NCBI GenBank assembly: GCA_003279655.1
Contig: QCHI01000011.1
Coordinates: 1-47,545, forward strand
Length of the DNA: 47,545 bases
Reading direction: 5' to 3'
Origin: Prochlorococcus sp. AG-402-A21
Lineage (GTDB): Bacteria > Cyanobacteriota > Cyanobacteriia > PCC-6307 > Cyanobiaceae
Shown: piece after piece, positions 32,223 to 39,088 of the stretch
How positions within the stretch are numbered: the first letter of the stretch is position 1
How the letters are laid out: the number at the start of each line of letters is the position of its first letter
The notes under the pieces: model-generated
Told to the model about the DNA's origin: nothing
Databases searched by the model: none
The model's input: the letters and a program-made list of their open reading frames with translations, nothing else
Program-made: the position numbers and the translations under genes

Positions 32223-33863
32223 ATGACTATTTCACTCAAACCAAATAATTCTCCTTCAAAAAAGCTTCAACCAACTGGATGGCTCAAATATCTAAGTTTT
32301 AGTCTCGATCACAAAGTCATAGGTCTTCAATATTTAGTTTGTGGTTTCTTGTTTTATTTAATTGGAGGATCTTTAGCCGGAGCCATAAGAGTCGAGCTCT
32401 TCAGTCCCCTCTCAGATTTCATGCCTAGAGAGGTTTACAACCAAGTTTTAACTCTCCACGGCACAATCATGATTTTCTTATGGATCGTGCCTGTAGTAAA
32501 TGGTGCCTTTGGTAATTATTTAATACCTTTTTATGTTGGGGCTAGAGACATGGCCTTCCCAAGACTGAATGCAGTGGCTTTTTGGCTAATACCTCCATCC
32601 GGATTGATGTTAATAACAAGCTATTTCATAAACGGAGCCGCTCAATCTGGGTGGACAGCATACCCACCTTTAAGTATTACGACTCCAGCCGCCGGTCAAA
32701 TTATTTGGATATTAAGTGTCTTGCTTTTGGGTGGCAGCTCGATCTTTGGTGGCATTAATTTCATCGCTACCATCCTCAAGCTAAGAAGACCAGGCCTTAA
32801 ATTAATGCAATTACCTATGTATTGCTGGGCAATGCTTGGTACAAGTATTCTTGTAGTTCTATCAACTCCTGTTCTCGCTGGTACTCTAATACTTTTGAGT
32901 TTTGACATAGTTGCCCATACTGGTTTCTTCAACCCAAGTCTTGGAGGGAATGTAATCGTTTATCAACATCTTTTTTGGTTTTATTCGCATCCTGCTGTTT
33001 ATATCATGGTCTTACCTGCCTTTGGTTTAGTCAGTGAAATACTTCCCATTCATAGTAGAAAGCCACTTTTTGGCTATACAACAATGGTCTTCTCAATCAT
33101 GGGAATAGTTGTGTTAGGTCTAGTCGTTTGGGCTCATCATATGTTTACAAGCGGAACTCCTCCTTGGATGCGCCTATTTTTTACAATCGCTACAGCATTT
33201 ATAGCTGTTCCCACAGGTATAAAATTTTTTAATTGGGTTGCAACCTTATGGGGAGGCAAGATATCACTTAATGGTGCAATGCTATTTTCCTGCGGATTTA
33301 TTATTAACTTTGTTTTAGGAGGGATAACGGGAGTTGCCTTAGCTCAAGTACCTTTTGATGTCCATGTACACGACACTTATTTTGTTGTTGCCCATTTTCA
33401 TTACATAGTCTATGGCGGTTCTGTCTTTGTTATCTTCTCCTCGATTTATCACTGGTTCCCAAAATTTACAGGCAAAATGCTCAATGAAAATCTTGGAAGA
33501 TTCCACTTTATAATTACTTTTATAGGCTTTAATCTTTGTTTTGCTCCTCAACATTGGCTAGGTTTAAACGGAATGCCTCGACGAGTTGCCGAATACGATC
33601 CACAATTTCAATTAATCAATCAAATAAGTAGCTTAGGTGCATTATTAATGGCTATAAGTACTTTACCTTTTCTATGGAATATTCTTCAAAGCATCCTCTT
33701 CGGGGATGAAGCTGGTGACAACCCTTGGAATGCACTAACTCCTGAGTGGTTAACCAGTTCTCCTCCTCCTGTCGAGAATTGGGAGGGAGATGCTCCACTC
33801 GTTCTTGAACCTTATGGTTATGGAAAAAAAGATTCAAATGTTACTCAGGAGGAAATAAAATGA
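32223..33863 (+). CDS. ctaD: Cytochrome c oxidase subunit I
   Basis: 546 residues, about 12 helices. Heme and copper ligands: H79 (LHGTIM) and H393 for heme a, H391 for heme a3, H256, H305 and H306 for CuB, and Tyr260 for the His-Tyr cross-link in YSHPAVY (254-260). The usual HPEV glutamate is Ala here, preceded by Tyr-Ser: the YSHP pattern of A2-type oxidases, in which Tyr/Ser replace the Glu of the D-channel. HDTYFVVAHFHY is the classic signature. It reduces O2 to water with proton pumping. It overlaps ctaE by ATGA, and AGGAGG at 33847-33852 serves ctaE. Confidence 0.97.
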   Translation: MTISLKPNNSPSKKLQPTGWLKYLSFSLDHKVIGLQYLVCGFLFYLIGGSLAGAIRVELFSPLSDFMPREVYNQVLTLHGTIMIFLWIVPVVNGAFGNYLIPFYVGARDMAFPRLNAVAFWLIPPSGLMLITSYFINGAAQSGWTAYPPLSITTPAAGQIIWILSVLLLGGSSIFGGINFIATILKLRRPGLKLMQLPMYCWAMLGTSILVVLSTPVLAGTLILLSFDIVAHTGFFNPSLGGNVIVYQHLFWFYSHPAVYIMVLPAFGLVSEILPIHSRKPLFGYTTMVFSIMGIVVLGLVVWAHHMFTSGTPPWMRLFFTIATAFIAVPTGIKFFNWVATLWGGKISLNGAMLFSCGFIINFVLGGITGVALAQVPFDVHVHDTYFVVAHFHYIVYGGSVFVIFSSIYHWFPKFTGKMLNENLGRFHFIITFIGFNLCFAPQHWLGLNGMPRRVAEYDPQFQLINQISSLGALLMAISTLPFLWNILQSILFGDEAGDNPWNALTPEWLTSSPPPVENWEGDAPLVLEPYGYGKKDSNVTQEEIK

Positions 33864-34465
33864 CATCAATAGTTCCAAAAGAGCAATCCTCAGAAAGCAA
33901 TAATGAGCTCTTGACGGAAGAACATGAAGATTTTCGTTTGTTTGGCTTAATAGCTTTTTTAATCGCAGACGGAATGACCTTTGCAGGTTTTTTTGCGGCA
34001 TATTTAACTTTCAAAGCAGTCAATCCCATTGGTCCTGATGCTATTTACGAATTAGAACTACCTTTACCAACTTTAAATACAGTTTTGCTCCTAGTTAGTA
34101 GCTTTACTTTTCATCGAGCTGGAAAATTCCTAGAAAAGAATGAATCAAAACAATGCCAAAAATGGATTCTCATAACTGGTGTCTTGGGAGTGGCATTTTT
34201 AATCAGTCAAATGTTTGAGTACTTTACTTTGCCTTTTGGATTAACTGACAACCTTTTTGCAAGTACTTTTTATGCATTAACTGGTTTTCATGGGCTTCAC
34301 GTAACACTTGGATCAATAATGATAATGATTATTTGGTGGCAAACACGTGTCCCATCTGGTCGAGTGAATAATGCAAACAAGTTTCCATTTGAAGCCGTAG
34401 AGCTCTATTGGCACTTCGTAGATGGGATTTGGGTCGTTTTATTCATCATCCTTTACCTGCTTTGA
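33860..34465 (+). CDS. ctaE: Cytochrome c oxidase subunit III
   Basis: 201 residues, the five-helix short form usual in cyanobacteria. FRLFGLIAFLIADGMTFAGF is the first helix. LPTLNTVLLLVSSFTFHRA, SQMFEYFTLPFGLTDNLFAS and FHGLHVTLGS follow, and VELYWHFVDGIWVVLF at the end is the family signature. It stabilises the subunit I proton path. It starts within the ctaD stop (ATGA), after a near-perfect AGGAGG. No terminator is obvious downstream. Confidence 0.96.
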   Translation: MTSIVPKEQSSESNNELLTEEHEDFRLFGLIAFLIADGMTFAGFFAAYLTFKAVNPIGPDAIYELELPLPTLNTVLLLVSSFTFHRAGKFLEKNESKQCQKWILITGVLGVAFLISQMFEYFTLPFGLTDNLFASTFYALTGFHGLHVTLGSIMIMIIWWQTRVPSGRVNNANKFPFEAVELYWHFVDGIWVVLFIILYLL

Positions 34466-34495
34466 GGATTAAATATTGATACTAAGCAAGAAACT

Positions 34496-34547
34496 TTCAG
34501 TTAATTTGTTGCCACAATTCCACTTATTGGTCAGAATTCAGTTAATT
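34496..34547. repeat. Direct repeat upstream of the cyAbrB gene
   Basis: TTCAGTTAATT occurs at 34496-34506 and 34537-34547, start to start 41 bases (close to four helical turns). The second copy ends 13 bases before the cyAbrB ATG. Possible autoregulatory operator pair. Confidence 0.45.
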
Positions 34548-34560
34548 AAAACAGTCTGAA

Positions 34561-34917
34561 ATGCTTGTTGGAAAAGAACTCCTAGACAAAGCAAGATCTT
34601 TGAGCAACCGTCCAGAAGACGAAATAGCTAAAGGTTGTGGTTACGTTGGACCAAGTGGAAGAGTTTTACGTAAGAGCTTTTACCGTGCTCTAGTTGAGGC
34701 AAAGGGTTATAAACTTCGCTCAAATGGTCCTGGAAGAGCAGGAAATAGATCTTCAAGAGGAAGGCAAGCTGAATTCCGTACAAAAGTTCATGGAAATGGC
34801 AATCTTCTTATTGGACATGCCTATACAAAAAAATTAGGTCTTGAACCTGGACAGGAATTTCGTATTGATGTAAGAAAAGAGTCAGGTGCGATCAGTTTGC
34901 TACCTCTCAAGAAATAA
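34561..34917 (+). CDS. cyAbrB-type transcriptional regulator (AbrB family)
   Basis: 118 residues. The N-terminal part (LVGKELLDKARSL...IAKGCGYVGPSGRVL, FYRALVEAKGYKL) is the cyanobacteria-specific half. A basic linker (GPGRAGNRSSRGRQ) leads to the C-terminal AbrB-like swapped-hairpin DNA-binding domain (AEFRTKVHGNGNLLIGHAYT...LEPGQEFRIDV). cyAbrB proteins act as broad regulators of carbon/nitrogen balance. The domain order (DNA-binding at the C-terminus) distinguishes them from Bacillus AbrB. A pair of direct repeats lies just upstream. It follows ctaE by 95 bp but probably has its own promoter. Confidence 0.92.
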   Translation: MLVGKELLDKARSLSNRPEDEIAKGCGYVGPSGRVLRKSFYRALVEAKGYKLRSNGPGRAGNRSSRGRQAEFRTKVHGNGNLLIGHAYTKKLGLEPGQEFRIDVRKESGAISLLPLKK

Positions 34918-34938
34918 TAAATTTCTCAAAGAAATTTA
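34918..34938. other. Short hairpin between convergent cyAbrB and ribE
   Basis: TAAATTTCT and AGAAATTTA form a 9-bp stem with a 3-nt loop, immediately after the cyAbrB stop. There is no good T-run on either strand; it may be a weak bidirectional terminator. Confidence 0.35.
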
Positions 34939-34959
34939 TATCAATTAAACATAAAACTA

Positions 34960-35616
34960 CTAATTCCAACCTTGCTCATTTAGCCACTGAGAGTTAATTA
35001 CTGGGGTTTGTCTCGAAATGGAATCATTATTATTTACTTTTAGAAGTTTTTCTGCGTACTTAGCCATCAAGTCAACTTCCAAATTAACCTTTTCGCCAAT
35101 TGTCAAAAACTTCAAGCATGTATTTGACCACGTGTGAGGTATTACGGCTAATGAAAACTCACATCCATCAACATAGATTTCAGCAATAGTAAGACTTATT
35201 CCATTTAGGCTAATACTCGCCTTGTCGCACATATATCTGCAGAAATTTAAATCATCCCAGGATACTCTCAAAGTCCAAGAATTTTTCAAATTTTCGATTG
35301 AAACAACTTCACCCAACCCGTCTATGTGTCCACTAACAATATGTCCACCTAATCGGTCAGATAGACGTAATGCTGGTTCAAGATTTACAAAACCATTTTT
35401 CTGAGCTTTTTCTGCAAGATTTGTTCTCTTAAGAGTCTCTTCACTTATATTTGCGAAAAAAGAATCCTTCATTAATTCAGAAACTGTTAGACAAACACCA
35501 TCAACAGAAATGCTATCTCCAAGTTTTAATGGAGAAAAAGGCTTACATCCATTAACAACTACCCCGAAATTATTTTTCTTGATCGTGCCAATAGCCTGAA
35601 TTAAGCCAGTAAACAT
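34960..35616 (-). CDS. ribE: Riboflavin synthase, alpha chain
   Basis: 218 residues made of two lumazine-binding repeats. Repeat one begins MFTGLIQAIGTIKK and contains GDSISVDGVCLTVSEL. Repeat two begins GGHIVSGHIDGLGEV and contains DKASISLNGISLTIAEI. Each repeat binds one 6,7-dimethyl-8-ribityllumazine, and two molecules dismutate to riboflavin. Length is normal, with a slightly longer polar C-terminal tail. It is convergent with the cyAbrB gene, 42 bp apart. Confidence 0.96.
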   Translation of the reverse strand: MFTGLIQAIGTIKKNNFGVVVNGCKPFSPLKLGDSISVDGVCLTVSELMKDSFFANISEETLKRTNLAEKAQKNGFVNLEPALRLSDRLGGHIVSGHIDGLGEVVSIENLKNSWTLRVSWDDLNFCRYMCDKASISLNGISLTIAEIYVDGCEFSLAVIPHTWSNTCLKFLTIGEKVNLEVDLMAKYAEKLLKVNNNDSISRQTPVINSQWLNEQGWN

Positions 35617-35699
35617 TATTTAGCTACAACTTTTAGAATGCTAGTTATAGTATTTAGAAATGTCTTTGAAAATTTTTTTGAATTTCAAATTTAGTTTGG

Positions 35700-36701
35700 T
35701 TATGAATTATTCCAATTTAAAGCCAAGTCATTTTTTTCCTGAAAACTTAGTATTGGTAATGACCAACATTTATTCCAAACAGTTTCTTCAGGAATAAGAA
35801 TAGATTGATAGCTTTGTGGGACATTGATATTTTTTCTCCTTAAATCTGAGAGATTTGTTGGGGGCAAAAAACCTTTACTTACTACACGTCTCATATAAGT
35901 AGCGCCCCAGAAAGAATCAAACCAATCAGTAGGGAAAGACTCTGAGAACAGCGAAGGAGAAGCAAGAACTATCCAATTCAGTGGACTGCCCTCCTGGGGC
36001 AAAAGAACAGACAAACGAGGGTCTTTAATAAGGCTATCAACACAGCTATATAAAGGTAAAACTGCCGCCTTAGCTCTACCTGAAACAACCCAGTTCAAAG
36101 CATTCCTATCATCAAATGTTTTTGCTTGGCTTTTAATTTTTGAGAAATCATTAACTAAATCTATTTTTTGTGCAATAGATATCAGAAGATATGGACTATT
36201 AGGAAAAACTATTTGATTTGCGAGTGAACTCGAAAAAACGACTTCCCAAGAATGCTTATTTTGTAGAGCCAGAGAATCTTCATTCCTGAAAAGTATCACC
36301 CACGGACTAACTGCTAAAGGTAAAATCTTTTTTTTATAATCCTCGCTTAACCCATCGAGAAAAGAACTAGTCTGCTTACTAAAATTTTTTCTAATTTTAT
36401 CAGCTTTAATTTCTCGAAGTGAATTAATAGGTAAATCAGAAATCCAGCCATCGTTTAAAACTAATAAGTCTGTTTTTTCTTTAAGAGTAGAGTTATAAGA
36501 AAAATTTCTTAATTCGATATTTTTTATTGGTGAAAATTCCCAACCTGTAGATAAGCTATTAACAAATTCACTTGGGAAGCTATTAGGAATGCCTCTCAAA
36601 ACTAATTTCTTTTGAGATTTTGAGCATCCAGATAAAAAAAACAAAGAAGAAATCAATCCATATTTTATGAACTCTCTCCTTCCATATGTAGCAGTATTCA
36701 T
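35700..36701 (-). CDS. Tat-type lipoprotein, periplasmic substrate-binding-like
   Basis: 333 residues. The N-terminus YGRREFIKYGL (R8-R9) is a twin-arginine signal, and FFLSGC places a lipobox Cys at residue 26, so the product should be Tat-exported and lipid-anchored. The body, with an ABC-type substrate-binding-like pattern (a LVLRGIPNSFPSEF start, GWISDLPINSLREI, AAVLPLYSCVDSLI and a long C-terminal PTDWFDSFWGATYM), resembles polyamine or iron-binding proteins, but I cannot assign a ligand. No permease or ATPase is adjacent. It is the last gene of a minus-strand operon, 5 bp after cobT. Confidence 0.75.
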   Translation of the reverse strand: MNTATYGRREFIKYGLISSLFFLSGCSKSQKKLVLRGIPNSFPSEFVNSLSTGWEFSPIKNIELRNFSYNSTLKEKTDLLVLNDGWISDLPINSLREIKADKIRKNFSKQTSSFLDGLSEDYKKKILPLAVSPWVILFRNEDSLALQNKHSWEVVFSSSLANQIVFPNSPYLLISIAQKIDLVNDFSKIKSQAKTFDDRNALNWVVSGRAKAAVLPLYSCVDSLIKDPRLSVLLPQEGSPLNWIVLASPSLFSESFPTDWFDSFWGATYMRRVVSKGFLPPTNLSDLRRKNINVPQSYQSILIPEETVWNKCWSLPILSFQEKNDLALNWNNS

Positions 36702-36706
36702 ATTAT

Positions 36707-37903
36707 TTAGATCTCTTGATAAGTTTTTTCATTATCTGACTTAAATAGATTAACAACCTCAATATCACATCTTTCAATCATTTCTTTCTGAGTCAATCCC
36801 TTAATTTGAGCAAGTAACGACAATGCACCAACCCCAACGCCCTCCTTGATATAACCAATCTCATAATCTCGAAGAACCTTTTGATTACTATCATTAAATC
36901 TATAACCACTAGCAAGACCAAGGATCTTTACTTTGAAATGATTAGCGACATGATTCATCAAATGAATAAAAGAACTTTTATTCTCCGCAGAAGAAAGTGA
37001 TTCATCAACTAACCATGATGTAGTTCCTATTAAAATTTTACCAACAAATTCAGATCTTGATTCAGGTTCAATTTCATTTAATGCCAAAGACAATACTGCC
37101 AACATTTGACAGCCTCCTCCTAATAAAATCTCTTGGCCAGATTCTCTAGCTCCCATTACAAGACCAACTGCAATTGGCTGAAATGGATCACCAACAGCAG
37201 CCATTAGTTCAACAGAAGATGGGTTCTTCTTTAATTTCGCTGCTTGAAGTCCTTGTTTAACTAATTTTGTTTTTAATTCTGAAGGTGGATTTCTATGACT
37301 TCCACTTATCAAACCATTAACATTTATTCCTAAGCCAGAGAGAACTGCAAAAGCTGTAGATGTACCTCCAGGTACACACTCAGTGATCAAAAGAGATTTT
37401 TTTAACTTCTTACCTATCTTAAAACCACCATCGAGTAAAAGTTTAACCCTGGTTCTTTCCATTGCATTGCCTGAACTCAAGCATCTAGATGGACCTACCT
37501 CGGGTGACTCTAAGGAAATATGAGTAAAGGGTGGGGTTTGTAGCAGTCCTGCTGAAATAATTGTTGGTTTGATTTTTAAGAACCTTGATGCAACATAACT
37601 AATCAATGCGGGAGAGACACCCGCGGGTAAAGGAGGTAAAGGCCATCTTTTTGGAAGATTAGGTCCTCTCAATAAAAGCTCAGCATCTGCAACAGCGGTA
37701 TAACGTCTAGAAACAGCAGTTGAACCAGCAGCAGAAATCCCCTCAATCTCTGCAGTTTGAGATCCAGCAAGAATTAAAAAGAAAGCCATATTCTTAATAT
37801 TTTCTTGCCACCTTTGAACTCTTTCGTCAACATTTTGCTCTTGGAGTCCTGCCCCAAAAGCTAATACTCCTGACGGCAACAAAATATAGTTGTCTCTAAT
37901 CAT
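36707..37903 (-). CDS. cobT: Nicotinate-nucleotide-dependent phosphoribosyltransferase (TIGR00303/CobT family)
   Basis: 398 residues. It belongs to the cyanobacterial/archaeal CobT-like group rather than the E. coli form. Recognisable pieces include FLILAGSQTAEIEGISAAGS, the Pro/Gly-rich PLPPLPAGVSPALISY, LITECVPGGTSTAFAVLSGL and a central AAVGDPFQPIAVGLVMGA. CobT activates the lower-ligand base for cobamide. Marine picocyanobacteria are known to make pseudocobalamin with adenine, so adenine is the likely base (family knowledge, not visible here). It sits in a tight operon: DUF2232 ends 6 bp upstream and the Tat lipoprotein starts 5 bp downstream. Confidence 0.9.
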   Translation of the reverse strand: MIRDNYILLPSGVLAFGAGLQEQNVDERVQRWQENIKNMAFFLILAGSQTAEIEGISAAGSTAVSRRYTAVADAELLLRGPNLPKRWPLPPLPAGVSPALISYVASRFLKIKPTIISAGLLQTPPFTHISLESPEVGPSRCLSSGNAMERTRVKLLLDGGFKIGKKLKKSLLITECVPGGTSTAFAVLSGLGINVNGLISGSHRNPPSELKTKLVKQGLQAAKLKKNPSSVELMAAVGDPFQPIAVGLVMGARESGQEILLGGGCQMLAVLSLALNEIEPESRSEFVGKILIGTTSWLVDESLSSAENKSSFIHLMNHVANHFKVKILGLASGYRFNDSNQKVLRDYEIGYIKEGVGVGALSLLAQIKGLTQKEMIERCDIEVVNLFKSDNEKTYQEI

Positions 37904-37909
37904 TTTTAA

Positions 37910-38596
37910 TCAACTAGATTCTAGAGAAATTAAATTTTCTAGCAAAGCGGGTGGTTCAGGTATTGACGATTTGAGCCTAGGGAAAATCCAATAGGCTAAA
38001 GCATGTAAACAAAGAACGTAAACAATTTCTTGGGTTATAATTAGACATAATGCAACTATTTGAACTTGTCTCATATCAGGAGTAAAAGAAAGATTGAAAA
38101 TGTCTATTCCTTTTTCAATCAATCCTGCTCCAGCACGAGTAAGAATAACCCACAAATTCTCACCAACCAAGACAGATAACGCTAAGACCCTAACTAGAAA
38201 ACCAAACGTTCCGATTGAGACCCCAACACTCCAACTTAACCACCAAGTCCATCCCTTTTGCCAACTATATCCTAACCATAAGGAAAGTAATCCATACGGG
38301 AACAGCACTAAAGGTCCTCTTAGCGGACCCATCAGAGCAGTTAGCAACATTACGCATATTGTCACTCCCTCAATACCTGTTTTAACACCTCTCCGAATTT
38401 GAAGAAGAGCCAGCGGCAATGGCAAAGCAAGACGGAAAACAGCTCCACCAATCGGCAAATAATAAAGTGCTATCCAAATCAAAGCTGTTGCAGCAGCAAG
38501 ATAAGAGGACTCAACTATTTTCAAGGCTTTTCTCTTACTAAGAGGAGCTTTATAAGTAGATCGACTTTTAAAAAAGTTTTTTTTATCTAAGTCCAA
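37910..38596 (-). CDS. DUF2232 family integral membrane protein
   Basis: 228 residues from TTG 38596. A basic N-terminus (about 25 residues) is followed by six to seven helices: ESSYLAAATALIWIALYYLP, LALPLPLALLQIRRGVKTG, GVTICVMLLTALMGPLRGP and GWTWWLSWSVGVSIGTF. These are hallmarks of DUF2232 (YybS-like). From memory the family is grouped with S-component-like vitamin transporters, which would be interesting beside cobT, but no energising ECF subunits are here. It lies 5 bp after the small lipoprotein gene and 6 bp before cobT. Confidence 0.82.
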   Translation of the reverse strand: MDLDKKNFFKSRSTYKAPLSKRKALKIVESSYLAAATALIWIALYYLPIGGAVFRLALPLPLALLQIRRGVKTGIEGVTICVMLLTALMGPLRGPLVLFPYGLLSLWLGYSWQKGWTWWLSWSVGVSIGTFGFLVRVLALSVLVGENLWVILTRAGAGLIEKGIDIFNLSFTPDMRQVQIVALCLIITQEIVYVLCLHALAYWIFPRLKSSIPEPPALLENLISLESS

Positions 38597-38601
38597 AATT
38601 T

Positions 38602-39084
38602 TTATCTTTTCATAGATGTATTTCTTGAAAAACTCTCTTTATCAAAACGTTCGATCTTTTCCACTTCAAACTGGACACCTGCTTTTCTTAGAGCCTCAGT
38701 AACAGTCTCAGCTGGAGCTGAGGGATTTGCACCTGATAATCTTAAAATAATTCTGTATGGCTGTGGATTAAAAATTGTTTTCTTTATTGATTTGGTTGCT
38801 TTTTGACTAAGTCTATCTTTATTTGGTATCGAATTTTCTTTGATAATGTTACCAAAATCATTTTCATTTTTTTTCTCATCGTCTTTTATTATTGATTTGA
38901 TTTTTTCATTAAGTTTTTGTGGCTTATTTTTAGTTTTCTCTGCGATTTTTGGGTTCTCATTAAGAGAGAAACTATTTTCCAACTTTTCGCCAATCAAAGT
39001 ATTTGAACATGATTGAAGTGGAAAAAGGGTAACTATGAGAAATGATCTAACAAATATTTTCTCAACTAATCTTGAAATAATCAA
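38602..39084 (-). CDS. Small lipoprotein, unknown function (160 aa)
   Basis: 160 residues from TTG 39084. A hydrophobic signal with FPLQSC predicts lipid attachment at Cys26. Residues 30-105 are Lys/Asn/Glu-rich and probably disordered. A compact conserved-looking C-terminal domain follows (PYRIILRLSGANPSAPAETV, TEALRKAGVQFEVEKIERF), of alpha/beta type. I do not recognise the family. It begins 4 bp after the topA stop and ends 5 bp before the DUF2232 gene, so it is surely co-transcribed. Confidence 0.7.
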   Translation of the reverse strand: MIISRLVEKIFVRSFLIVTLFPLQSCSNTLIGEKLENSFSLNENPKIAEKTKNKPQKLNEKIKSIIKDDEKKNENDFGNIIKENSIPNKDRLSQKATKSIKKTIFNPQPYRIILRLSGANPSAPAETVTEALRKAGVQFEVEKIERFDKESFSRNTSMKR

Positions 39085-39088
39085 AATT

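Noticed and set aside
36707-37909. Cobalamin riboswitch ahead of cobT
   Set aside because: Only 6 bp separate cobT from the upstream gene; there is no room for the element. cobM likewise overlaps lgt.
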